The notes under the pieces are model-generated. The model saw only the letters and a program-made list of their open reading frames with translations, made no database searches and was not told the DNA's origin. A program made the translations under genes and the position numbers. This document shows, in pieces, positions 7,918-16,158 of a DNA stretch of 35,522 nt. The stretch covers positions 1 to 35,522 of the forward strand of contig JADFPI010000009.1 of assembly GCA_022562395.1 (NCBI GenBank), written 5' to 3'. Positions within the stretch are counted from its first letter, which is position 1, and every line of letters starts with the position of its first letter. This stretch comes from Patescibacteria group bacterium. Its GTDB lineage: Bacteria > Patescibacteriota > Microgenomatia > UBA8517.

Positions 7918-9597
7918 ATGCGCTCCGAAAAAAAAACAAAATTCGTTCTTCTTGCTGTTATTGACGGCTGGGGTATGGCTCCGAATTCTCCCGGCAATGC
8001 TATCTCTCTTGCAAAAACTCCAAATATGGATAGATTCATGCTTTCGTACCCGCACGGACAGCTCGTTGCATCCGGTGAAGCCGTAGGTCTCCCGCGCGGT
8101 GAAAGTGGAAATACAGAAACCGGCCATCTTAATTTAGGAGCAGGTAGATTAGTTTTTCAGGACTTGTTGCGCATCAATATGTCGATAGCAGACGGAAGTT
8201 TTTACGAAAACACCGTTTTTTTGGACGCTATTGAACACGCAAGAAAGAATAATTCTTATTTGCATCTGATTGGATTAATCGGTGCAGCAGGCGTTCACTC
8301 TAATATTGAGCACCTTTTTGCGCTTTTACAATTAGCCAAGAGGCAAAGTCTTGACAGGGTTCTTTTGCATCTCATCACCGACGGTAGAGATTCACCGCCA
8401 AACTCGGCGATGACTTATATAAAACAGGTGCAAGAAGTAATTAAAAAGTATGGTGTAGGAAAGATTGCTTCAATCATGGGCAGATATTGGGCGATGGACA
8501 GGGATTTTCGCTGGGAAAGAACAGCTAGGGCTTACTTCACGCTGATAAAAGGTAGCGGGCCTTGCCAAAGAACCCCTGAAGACGTTATAGAAACATCCTA
8601 CAAGCAGGGCAAAAGCGACGAATTTATCGAACCTTGTACCCTAACTGACGAAAACGGCACCCCAATAGGGTCGATAAAGGATAACGACTCAATAATATTT
8701 ACTAATTTTAGAATAGATAGGCCGCGACAGCTCTCTATCGCTTTCATTATGAAAAACCTAAATCAAGAAACCGCAATTTGGGGATTTGACACTTATAAAT
8801 CCAATCACCATGACATTGGAAGTTTATCAAACGAAGACGAAGTTAAAATTAAAAAACAGGCATTTGATAGAGGTGTATTGTTAAAGAATCTAAACTTCGC
8901 AATAATGACTAATTATGGAAAGCCGCTAATCGATGCAGGAGCAAAAATAGCCTTTCCGAGAGAAGCGATAAATCAAACGCTAGGCCAAACAATATCAGAA
9001 GCTGGCTTAAGGCAATTGAGAATATCAGAATCAGAAAAGGAAAGATTCGTAACTTTTTATTTCAATGGCCAAAGGGAGCAGGCTTTCACCGGAGAAGACA
9101 GAATTATTGTACCCTCGCCGAAGGTTCCCACTTATGATCAGAAACCAGAAATGGCGTCCAGAGAATTAACCGACGCTTTACTAAATAGAATAAAAAATCC
9201 CGATGACTATTCTTTCATTCTGGTTAATTTTGCAGCGCCTGATGTGGTTGGCCACACAGGCAATATCGGGGCAGCCGTCGCTGCTTGCGAGGTAGTCGAT
9301 GAATGTTTAGGCAAAATCACAAACTTTGTAACAACTTACAATGGCGTAGTAATTATAACTTCCGATCACGGCAATGTTGAAGAAATGATAAATTCAAAAA
9401 CAGGAGCAGTGGACACAAACCATAGTTTAAATCCCGTACCATTTATCGCTATTTCAAAAAATTATTTGTCTTACAATATGTCACTACAACAAGGTATACT
9501 GGCAGACGTTGCACCAACGATTCTTACCCTACTTGGATTGCCAAAACCGGCAGCAATGACAGGACATAATCTTCTTGAGGGCGTATGGAAGAGATAG
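7918..9597 (+). CDS. gpmI: 2,3-bisphosphoglycerate-independent phosphoglycerate mutase
   Basis: Interconverts 3- and 2-phosphoglycerate through a phosphoenzyme in an alkaline-phosphatase-type fold. It has AVIDGWGMAPNSPGNAI at the N-terminus, LITDGRDSPPNSA, GRYWAMDRDFRWERT, TNFRIDRPRQL, the metal site NFAAPDVVGHTGN, and TSDHGNVEEM near the C-terminus, over 559 residues. The nucleophile motif, usually GNSEVGH, reads GNTETGH, so the phosphorylated residue would be Thr66 rather than Ser. It follows eno closely without an SD and its 3' end overlaps dedA by 13 bp, fitting an eno-gpmI-dedA operon. Confidence 0.93.
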   Translation: MRSEKKTKFVLLAVIDGWGMAPNSPGNAISLAKTPNMDRFMLSYPHGQLVASGEAVGLPRGESGNTETGHLNLGAGRLVFQDLLRINMSIADGSFYENTVFLDAIEHARKNNSYLHLIGLIGAAGVHSNIEHLFALLQLAKRQSLDRVLLHLITDGRDSPPNSAMTYIKQVQEVIKKYGVGKIASIMGRYWAMDRDFRWERTARAYFTLIKGSGPCQRTPEDVIETSYKQGKSDEFIEPCTLTDENGTPIGSIKDNDSIIFTNFRIDRPRQLSIAFIMKNLNQETAIWGFDTYKSNHHDIGSLSNEDEVKIKKQAFDRGVLLKNLNFAIMTNYGKPLIDAGAKIAFPREAINQTLGQTISEAGLRQLRISESEKERFVTFYFNGQREQAFTGEDRIIVPSPKVPTYDQKPEMASRELTDALLNRIKNPDDYSFILVNFAAPDVVGHTGNIGAAVAACEVVDECLGKITNFVTTYNGVVIITSDHGNVEEMINSKTGAVDTNHSLNPVPFIAISKNYLSYNMSLQQGILADVAPTILTLLGLPKPAAMTGHNLLEGVWKR

Positions 9598-10208
9598 CCA
9601 AGTTCATTGTTACCCAGTTAACAGGTTTAATTGAAAATTACGGACTGTTTGCCGTTTTTATTTTAATGACGGCTGAATCCGCCCTAATTCCTATTCCTTC
9701 TGAAGTCACCATGCCATTTGCCGGTTTTATGGTCAGCCGCGGTCTTCTTAATTTTTGGTCTGCCGTAACCGTCGGTGCATTTGCTAATCTTTTCGGTTCC
9801 TTGTTGGCTTATTGGTTAGGATATGCAAAAGGCGAAGAGTGGGTTAAGGGAGCGATAAAGCGCTGGGGAAAGTGGCTGTTGATAAAGGAAAGCGAGTACG
9901 AGCGGGCAAGAAACTGGTTTCATAATTACGGACAGTGGGTTGCTTTCGGCTCAAGACTTATTCCCGTAGTGCGAACTTTTATATCTCTTCCGGCAGGAAT
10001 TACCAAAATGAATCTTCCACTCTTCAGCCTCCTAACTTTTACAGGTTCCTTCATCTGGTCTGCTTTCCTAGCCTTTTTAGGCCTTAAACTCGGCCAAAAC
10101 TGGTTGGCTATTGAGCCTTATTTCAGGAAATTTCAATTTTTAATAGTTGGAATTGGCATAGTGGCAGTAATTTTATACATACGTGCACACCTTCGAAACA
10201 AATATTAA
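9585..10208 (+). CDS. DedA family membrane protein
   Basis: A polytopic inner-membrane protein of the DedA/SNARE-associated family, thought to act in lipid-carrier (undecaprenyl phosphate or phosphatidylethanolamine) flipping. The 207 residues carry the signatures MTAESALIPIPSEV (early acidic/proline loop) and FGSRLIPVVRTFISLPAGI (re-entrant Arg motif), plus four to five hydrophobic segments and a basic C-terminus. The start overlaps gpmI by 13 bp, with GAGG just upstream. It ends 30 bp before the convergent lexA end. Confidence 0.9.
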   Translation: MEEIAKFIVTQLTGLIENYGLFAVFILMTAESALIPIPSEVTMPFAGFMVSRGLLNFWSAVTVGAFANLFGSLLAYWLGYAKGEEWVKGAIKRWGKWLLIKESEYERARNWFHNYGQWVAFGSRLIPVVRTFISLPAGITKMNLPLFSLLTFTGSFIWSAFLAFLGLKLGQNWLAIEPYFRKFQFLIVGIGIVAVILYIRAHLRNKY

Positions 10209-10238
10209 AAAGATAGACTTTATCGTTGAAGAAAATAA

Positions 10239-10862
10239 TTAATTTCGAGAGTATTTTCTAATTAACCCCACCACTTTACCCTGAATACGTACGTTTTTCA
10301 CAAAGATAGGACTCATTTGGGCGTTGGCCGGTTCTAGGCGTATTCTGGTTGTTTCCCTGAAAAACCGCTTCAGAGTTGCCATACCGTTATCCAACAAGGC
10401 AACTACAATATCGCCATTTTTAGCTTTATCGGTTTGCTCAACCACCACATAGTCTCCATCTCTAATTTGCTCTTCAATCATCGACTCGCCCCTTACTTGC
10501 AATACATAAACCCTTTTTTTAGCACTGGCAAATGTTGGCGGTATGGAAAGGGTTGCATTTGGATCGGTGTAAGGTTCGATTGGCGCGCCTGCCGCGATAA
10601 AACCCAAGATAGGAACGGCGATACCCTCATTAGAAAAATCGATACCGCTTCTTACGAGTTCAATGGAGCGTGTTTTCCCCCGCTTTCTTTTTATTAGCCC
10701 CTTGTCCTCAAGCGCTTGTAAGTGCTCGTGAACCGTTGCCAAAGAAGAAACCCCTATTGCCTCCGCGATTTGTTTTAAAGTAGGAGCGCTGCCATTTGCT
10801 TGAATATGCTGGGATATAAAATCTAGAATTTGTCCTTGCCTTTTATAGATTATCGGTGCCAT
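10239..10862 (-). CDS. lexA: LexA repressor, self-cleaving
   Basis: LexA represses DNA-damage genes and cleaves itself when RecA is activated. I place the start at 10862 (207 residues; MAPIIYKRQGQILDF), not the track's 10904, because the extra 14 codons contain the -35 box of a promoter that ends exactly at this ATG. The winged-helix DNA-binding domain covers about residues 1-70 (PTLKQIAEAIGVSS, VHEHLQALEDKGLIKR). The cleavage site is A91-G92 in GFIAAGAPIEP, with catalytic Ser127 (RGESMIE) and Lys165 (ATLKRFFRE). It is divergent from uvrB, suggesting that it controls the uvr genes and itself. Confidence 0.95.
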   Translation of the reverse strand: MAPIIYKRQGQILDFISQHIQANGSAPTLKQIAEAIGVSSLATVHEHLQALEDKGLIKRKRGKTRSIELVRSGIDFSNEGIAVPILGFIAAGAPIEPYTDPNATLSIPPTFASAKKRVYVLQVRGESMIEEQIRDGDYVVVEQTDKAKNGDIVVALLDNGMATLKRFFRETTRIRLEPANAQMSPIFVKNVRIQGKVVGLIRKYSRN

Positions 10863-10897
10863 ATTTCCAAGATACAAACAAAACCCGAAGATGTCAA
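10863..10897 (-). promoter_or_regulatory. lexA promoter, leaderless type
   Basis: On the minus strand: -35 TTGACA (10897-10892), a 17-nt spacer, -10 TATCTT (10874-10869), then 6 nt (ggaaat) to the ATG at 10862. Transcription would begin at or next to the A of the start codon. Confidence 0.8.
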
Positions 10898-10937
10898 GTG
10901 CCATTTAAGCATATAAATAGCACGCGACCATGAGCTC

Positions 10938-10976
10938 TTCGAGTCTGAGCCTGAGGACTAATCCCTCAGAGTCGAA
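10938..10976. repeat. hairpin in the lexA-uvrB intergenic region
   Basis: TTCGAGTCTGAG (10938-10949) and CTCAGAGTCGAA (10965-10976) are inverted repeats with one mismatch, around a 15-nt loop that can itself pair (CTGAGG with CCTCAG). A downstream stretch TTGCCGAAGGGTCAAG forms another small stem. The words CTGAG, TTCGA and CCGAAGGG recur in the repeats near 33290 and 34470-34510, so this may be a dispersed repeat. An operator or RNA structure is also possible. Confidence 0.5.
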
Positions 10977-11023
10977 TGACTTGCCGAAGGGTCAAGCATT
11001 ATAGTGTGATAGAATTTCGAAGT

Positions 11024-13048
11024 ATGGCAGAATTTAAACTAAAATCTCAGTACAAACCCACCCTAGATCAAAAAAGGGCTATTGCTAAATTAACTCATGG
11101 TATCAAAGACAAGATTGACTATCAGGTTCTTCTTGGAGTCACCGGATCTGGAAAAACTTTTACGGTGGCAAATGTAATACAAAATTTACAAAGGCCGGCC
11201 CTCATTATTTCCCATAACAAAACTTTGGCTGCGCAACTTTACCAAGAATTCCGTGACTATTTCCCGGAAAATGCGGTTTCCTACTTCGTCTCTTATTACG
11301 ATTATTACCAACCTGAGGCCTATATTCCCTCGACGGATACCTATATTGAAAAAGATGCCGGTATCAACGACCTAATCGATAAACTACGCCTAGCCGCAAC
11401 GACTAACTTATTAACAAGAAACGATAATATCGTGGTCGCTTCCGTTTCCTGTATATACAACATCGGTTCTCCCAAAGAGTACGGACACTTTGTTTTTGAA
11501 ATTAGCGAGGGCGTAAAAATCTCAAGAAAACAAATCATCGACAGGCTTATCGAGTTGCAATATGAGCGAGGAGATTTTGGTTTTCACCGGGGAACATTTA
11601 GAGTACGCGGAAATACAATTGATATTTATCCTGCATATCAAGACGAAGGAATTCGGTTGGAGCTAGGAAATGAAAAAATTAAGAGAGTAAGGACAATCGA
11701 CACAGTAACCGGTTCTGAAGTTAATGGTCAAATGTCAAAGGTTAAAAGTTATATATTGTATCCCGCCAAGCACTACATCACCGACCCCTCTAAAAACAAG
11801 CCTGTTTTCAAAGAAATTAGAAAAGATTTGGTGGAGCGGATTAAATATTTTAAAGACAAAAAAAAGGAGCTCGAAGCAGAAAGAATTAAACAAAAAGTTA
11901 CTTATGACCTTGAGATGATCGAGGAGGCCGGATATGTAAAAGGTATAGAAAATTATTCTAGATATTTCGACGGAAGAGCCCCGGGAGAGCCCCCTTACAC
12001 TTTGCTTGAATATTTCAACGAGCCATACGGACGTGACTGGCTTACCTTTATTGACGAAAGTCATATTGCTTTTCCACAAATAAGGGGTATGTTTGCTGGA
12101 GACCTTTCTCGTAAAAAGACTTTAATTGACTACGGTTTCCGACTCCCGGCCGCATACGACAACAGGCCTTTAACTTTCGACGAATTTATGCGAAGAATAC
12201 CTGGGTTTATTGCCACGAGTGCAACTCCCTCCGACTGGGAAATTTCTATGGCTAAAGGAAACGTGGTAGAACAATTGCTAAGACCAACCGGAATTTCTGA
12301 TCCGGAAGTAGAGATAAGACCGGTGAAAGAACAGGTGAAGGATGTAATCAAGGAAATAAAAAAAAGAGCCAAAAAGAAACAGCGCACCCTAGTTACCACT
12401 TTAACTAAAAAAACCGCTGAAGATCTTGCCCAATATTTGAAAGAACAAGATATTAAAGTCCACTATTTACACTCTGATATTGCTACGCTAGAACGAACCG
12501 ATATTTTGGACGACTTAAGAAAAGGAAAGTTTGACTGTCTAGTTGGAGTAAATTTATTAAGAGAGGGGCTTGATTTGCCGGAGGTTTCTCTGGTTGCAAT
12601 TCTTGACGCCGACAAGGAAGGGTTTTTAAGAAGCAAGGTTTCCTTAATTCAAACCATGGGCAGAGCCTCAAGACATGTAGAAGGCGAAGTGTTGCTTTAT
12701 GCTGATAATATAACCGGTTCAATTAAACGGGCGTTAAAAGAAGTTGAAAGGCGAAGAATGTATCAAGTAAAAATGAATAAAAAATTTGGTATTAAACCTA
12801 CATCTATCAAAAAACCGATTAGGGAAAAGTTGGTAGAAGAAGAAAAAGATGCCCGCTACGGTCAAATTTTCGGCTTTAAAGAACCGACGTTTGCAACTCT
12901 TCCCACCCTAGAACTCGATGGTTTAACTCCAATGGATAGAAGGAAACTTGTCACAAAGCTTCGCCGCGAGATGCACCTCGCTGCCCAAGATCTGAATTTC
13001 GAATTAGCAGCTGAAATCAGAGATAAGATAAACGAGCTTAAAACATAA
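11024..13048 (+). CDS. uvrB: UvrABC excinuclease subunit B
   Basis: UvrB is the damage-verifying helicase-like subunit of nucleotide excision repair. I prefer ATG 11024 (674 residues, MAEFKLKSQYKPTLDQ) over the track start at 10976, whose extra 16 codons fall in the hairpin region and lack family resemblance. Visible are Walker A GVTGSGKTFT, the beta-hairpin YYDYYQPEAYIPSTDTYIEK, DESHIAFPQIRGM, the helicase C-terminal half (REGLDLPEVSLVAILDADKEG, IQTMGRASRH) and the C-terminal UVR motif (DLNFELAAEIRDKI) that contacts UvrC. A TAGAAT hexamer ends 8 nt before this ATG. There is no SD. Confidence 0.96.
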   Translation: MAEFKLKSQYKPTLDQKRAIAKLTHGIKDKIDYQVLLGVTGSGKTFTVANVIQNLQRPALIISHNKTLAAQLYQEFRDYFPENAVSYFVSYYDYYQPEAYIPSTDTYIEKDAGINDLIDKLRLAATTNLLTRNDNIVVASVSCIYNIGSPKEYGHFVFEISEGVKISRKQIIDRLIELQYERGDFGFHRGTFRVRGNTIDIYPAYQDEGIRLELGNEKIKRVRTIDTVTGSEVNGQMSKVKSYILYPAKHYITDPSKNKPVFKEIRKDLVERIKYFKDKKKELEAERIKQKVTYDLEMIEEAGYVKGIENYSRYFDGRAPGEPPYTLLEYFNEPYGRDWLTFIDESHIAFPQIRGMFAGDLSRKKTLIDYGFRLPAAYDNRPLTFDEFMRRIPGFIATSATPSDWEISMAKGNVVEQLLRPTGISDPEVEIRPVKEQVKDVIKEIKKRAKKKQRTLVTTLTKKTAEDLAQYLKEQDIKVHYLHSDIATLERTDILDDLRKGKFDCLVGVNLLREGLDLPEVSLVAILDADKEGFLRSKVSLIQTMGRASRHVEGEVLLYADNITGSIKRALKEVERRRMYQVKMNKKFGIKPTSIKKPIREKLVEEEKDARYGQIFGFKEPTFATLPTLELDGLTPMDRRKLVTKLRREMHLAAQDLNFELAAEIRDKINELKT

Positions 13049-13092
13049 GCTTAAAAAAATAGGCCGACAATCTAGAAGGTAGTATTTTGGGG

Positions 13093-13119
13093 TATAATAG
13101 ATATTGTCCCGATATATTC
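13093..13119 (+). promoter_or_regulatory. candidate uvrA promoter -10 and 5' hairpin
   Basis: A perfect TATAAT (13093-13098) precedes CCCGATATATTCGGG, an inverted repeat with a 5-bp stem. With a start near 13105, the uvrA transcript would have about an 85-nt leader beginning with this hairpin and containing the upstream ORF at 13144. No good -35 hexamer was found. Confidence 0.4.
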
Positions 13120-13143
13120 GGGGCGGCAATGCATTGAGTTAGT

Positions 13144-13194
13144 ATGAAAAAGGAAGTAATAAACACAGTTTGTAACAATTATTTGTACAAATGA
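13144..13194 (+). CDS. 16-codon upstream ORF coupled to uvrA
   Basis: ATG 13144 opens a 16-residue ORF ([16 protein letters not shown]) whose TGA overlaps the uvrA ATG as ATGA (13191-13194). Its first six codons encode MKKEVI, the same residues that start UvrA, and the three nucleotide differences are all synonymous third-position changes. It could be a leader peptide giving translational coupling, or the remains of a tandem duplication with a frame change. No SD precedes it. Expression is unproven. Confidence 0.35.
   Translation: MKKEVINTVCNNYLYK
13181..13192. other. 12-bp perfect palindrome at the uvrA start
   Basis: ATTTGTACAAAT is a perfect palindrome overlapping the uvrA start codon, inside a longer imperfect dyad TTTGTAACAATTATTTGTACAAA. 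It could be an operator (LexA is an obvious candidate regulator) or chance. No matching copy was found before lexA or uvrB. Confidence 0.25.
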
Positions 13195-16118
13195 AAAAAG
13201 AGGTTATAAAAATACGAGGGGCACGACAACATAATCTCAAAAACATTGATGTTGATATCCCCAAAAATAAGCTTGTTGTTTTTACGGGCGTATCTGGAAG
13301 TGGCAAGAGTTCTTTAGCCTTCGACACGATTTATGCAGAAGGACAACGCCGTTATGTTGAAAGTCTATCAACTTATGCCAGGCAATTTTTAGGGATAATG
13401 CAAAAGCCTGACGTAGACCTTATTGAGGGTTTGTCTCCGGCAATTTCAATCGACCAAAAAACCACCTCTAGAAATCCACGCTCAACTGTAGGCACCGTTA
13501 CCGAAATCTACGATTACTTAAGGCTCCTTTTTGCTCGCGTCGGTCATCCACACTGTCCTGTCTGCGGTCGTGAAATTTCAAGTCAATCTTTGGACCAAGT
13601 CGTTGAATCCATTATTGAAAATATAGAAAAGATTTCTAAAAGCAAAAGCCAGGTCCGCTTTTTGATTCTCTCTCCAATTATTCGAGATAAAAAAGGTGAA
13701 TTTTCTTCACTCTTGGATAACTTGAAAGCAAAAGGATTTAGCCAAGCTAGAATTGACGGTCAAATCAAGAACCTACATGAGGAATTAGTTTTGATAAAAA
13801 CTAACAGACACACTATCGAGGCAGTAAACGACGGAGTTTCCGTCAATTCCAAAGATTTGAAAAATAAAGTTTATCGACAAAATTTAAAAAGTAGGCTTTC
13901 GGACTCCTGCGAACAAGCGCTTAATCTATCGGATGGGCTTTTGGTTTTTGCCGAAATTTTGGACAAATCTTTTGATCTACCTAAGGTCCCAAAAAAATTC
14001 TCCGACCACCTCTATTCTGAAAGGTTCGCTTGTCCCGTAGACAACATCCAACTTCCTGAAATCGAGCCAAGAACTTTTTCTTTCAACTCACCTCACGGCG
14101 CCTGTCCAACGTGCAATGGTATTGGAAAAATACTTAAGGTCGAACGAGATTTTGTATTTTCTGAAGATATAACAATAACCGAAGGAGGCATACTTCCATT
14201 CAAAAATATGTTTGAACACGATACTTGGTACGCACGTTTGGTCTTGAAAGTTTGCCAGGAGCACACAATTGACCCAAAAACACCTATCAGAAACTTAACC
14301 GAGAAACAAAAAGAATTACTACTCTTTGGAACGGGCGACGAGGATTATAAAGTCGAGGGGACCAACAGGTTCGGAAGATTGACTCACATTTACGAAACTT
14401 TCCCTGGAATTATTGCGGAGCTTGAATCTAAGCACGCTACCACCGAAAGCGATTGGGGAAAAGTAGAGATTGAAAAATACATGAGAGAAAAAACTTGCGA
14501 AACATGTAAAGGTGAACGACTTAAGAAGGAATCCTTAGGGATAACCATCGATAAACTATCAATCTCTCAAGTTTCTGAATTGACGATAACACAGGCACTT
14601 GAGTGGATAAAATCCTTAAAGAAAAGCGAAAAGACTCTTAATCAACGCGAAAAACAAATAGCGAAGCTAATCCTAAACGAAATTGAAACCCGTTTAAAAT
14701 TTTTATCATCGGTGGGAATTGAATATTTAACGCTAGCCAGGTCTGCGGCGTCTCTCGCCGGCGGGGAAGCGCAAAGGATTCGCTTGGCCAGTCAAATTGG
14801 TTCTGGTCTATCCGGAGTTTTATATGTACTTGACGAGCCAACAATCGGCCTTCACCAGCGTGATAATCAGAAATTAATCGACACCCTAAAAATGCTTCGC
14901 GACTTGGGAAATACTGTAGTGGTGGTCGAACACGATAGACAAATGATATTGCAATGTGACGTGGTTATAGACTTTGGTCCCGGGGCCGGAAAGGCAGGAG
15001 GTGAAATTGTAGTTAAGGGTACACCAAACACGTTGCGCAAAAATCAAAAATCGATTACTGCAAAGTTCCTCTCCGGTAAAAGAAAAGTAGAAGTGCCAGG
15101 TAGACAAATAGACGAGGAGGCCAATGGTAAGCTTACACTGCACGGTTGTTCACAATACAATCTCAAAAATATTAACGTCGATTTTCCGCTGGGCAAGCTT
15201 ATTGCTATCACCGGAGTCTCCGGTAGCGGAAAATCAACTCTTCTTGTTGAAACTCTCTATCCGTCGTTGAGGAAGGCTTTAAATCCCTATTACAAAGAAG
15301 AAGTTGGGAAGCACAAAGGTGTTTCTGGGGTAGAGAATATCGATAAAGTTATTTTAATAGACCAATCTCCCATCGGTAAAACACCTAGAAGTAACCCCGC
15401 CACCTATACAAAACTTTTTGATTATATTCGTGAAGTCTATGCTAATACTCGTGAATCGAGGGCTTCGGGATTTAAAAAGGGAAGATTTTCTTTTAATGTT
15501 CGCGGCGGGCGCTGTGAGACCTGTGAAGGCCAAGGACAAATAAAAATAGAGATGCAATTCATGAGTGACCTTTGGGTAACCTGTGAAGTATGCTCTGCTA
15601 AACGATATAACTCACAAACCCTAGAGATTAACTATAAAGGGAAAAATATCGCCGATGTTTTAGCGATGACGGTGGCCGAAGCAAAGGAGTTTTTCCACGC
15701 ATACAGACCGATCGTGACTCGTCTAGAAACGCTCGAGGCAGTCGGTCTTGGTTACATGGAATTAGGACAACCGGCCACGACCCTATCGGGGGGAGAAGCA
15801 CAAAGAGTGAAGTTATCGAGCGAACTTGCAAAAAAAGCAACCGGCAATACTGTTTATATTTTAGATGAGCCAACCACAGGCCTTCATTTTGCCGATATTG
15901 AAAAACTTCTGCAAGTTTTAAGACTTCTCATCGAAAAGGGGAATAGCGTATTCATCATTGAGCACAATCTCGATGTTATTAAAAACGCTGATTGGATTAT
16001 TGATTTGGGGCCAGAAGGAGGAGAGGCGGGAGGAGAAATAGTTGCCCAGGGTACCGTCGCCGGCTTGGCAAAAGTCAAATCCTCCTACACCGGACAATTC
16101 TTAAGTAAACTTATTTAA
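13191..16118 (+). CDS. uvrA: UvrABC excinuclease subunit A
   Basis: UvrA is the damage-sensing ABC ATPase that loads UvrB. The 975-residue protein is full length. It starts with [20 protein letters not shown] and Walker [15 protein letters not shown], then zinc-binding CPVCG, the insertion domain, CPTCNGIGK and CETCKGERL, the first ABC signature [13 protein letters not shown] and Walker [13 protein letters not shown]. The second half has Walker [11 protein letters not shown], zinc finger [15 protein letters not shown]...CEVC, signature [12 protein letters not shown] and [11 protein letters not shown]. The start codon overlaps the stop of a short upstream ORF. It sits between uvrB and uvrC, separated from uvrC by a transglutaminase gene. 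Confidence 0.97.
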   Translation: MKKEVIKIRGARQHNLKNIDVDIPKNKLVVFTGVSGSGKSSLAFDTIYAEGQRRYVESLSTYARQFLGIMQKPDVDLIEGLSPAISIDQKTTSRNPRSTVGTVTEIYDYLRLLFARVGHPHCPVCGREISSQSLDQVVESIIENIEKISKSKSQVRFLILSPIIRDKKGEFSSLLDNLKAKGFSQARIDGQIKNLHEELVLIKTNRHTIEAVNDGVSVNSKDLKNKVYRQNLKSRLSDSCEQALNLSDGLLVFAEILDKSFDLPKVPKKFSDHLYSERFACPVDNIQLPEIEPRTFSFNSPHGACPTCNGIGKILKVERDFVFSEDITITEGGILPFKNMFEHDTWYARLVLKVCQEHTIDPKTPIRNLTEKQKELLLFGTGDEDYKVEGTNRFGRLTHIYETFPGIIAELESKHATTESDWGKVEIEKYMREKTCETCKGERLKKESLGITIDKLSISQVSELTITQALEWIKSLKKSEKTLNQREKQIAKLILNEIETRLKFLSSVGIEYLTLARSAASLAGGEAQRIRLASQIGSGLSGVLYVLDEPTIGLHQRDNQKLIDTLKMLRDLGNTVVVVEHDRQMILQCDVVIDFGPGAGKAGGEIVVKGTPNTLRKNQKSITAKFLSGKRKVEVPGRQIDEEANGKLTLHGCSQYNLKNINVDFPLGKLIAITGVSGSGKSTLLVETLYPSLRKALNPYYKEEVGKHKGVSGVENIDKVILIDQSPIGKTPRSNPATYTKLFDYIREVYANTRESRASGFKKGRFSFNVRGGRCETCEGQGQIKIEMQFMSDLWVTCEVCSAKRYNSQTLEINYKGKNIADVLAMTVAEAKEFFHAYRPIVTRLETLEAVGLGYMELGQPATTLSGGEAQRVKLSSELAKKATGNTVYILDEPTTGLHFADIEKLLQVLRLLIEKGNSVFIIEHNLDVIKNADWIIDLGPEGGEAGGEIVAQGTVAGLAKVKSSYTGQFLSKLI

Positions 16119-16123
16119 GAGGA

Positions 16124-16158
16124 TTTGTCCAATAAATTTTATTGAGTATACTAGCAAT
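16124..16158 (+). promoter_or_regulatory. leaderless-type promoter of the transglutaminase-uvrC pair
   Basis: -35 TTTGTC (16124-16129), a 17-nt spacer and -10 TATACT (16147-16152), with 6 nt to ATG 16159. The spacing equals that at lexA and the antitoxin gene. Confidence 0.7.

Noticed and set aside
9585-10208. Possible alternative genetic code (TGA as glycine)
   Set aside because: Several complete genes end in TGA at the family's normal length (ruvC, the phosphomutase), so the standard code applies.
13041-13060. Hairpin GAGCTT...AAGCTT after uvrB as a terminator
   Set aside because: On the plus strand it is followed by As, not Ts; the T-run lies on the other strand, where no gene ends.
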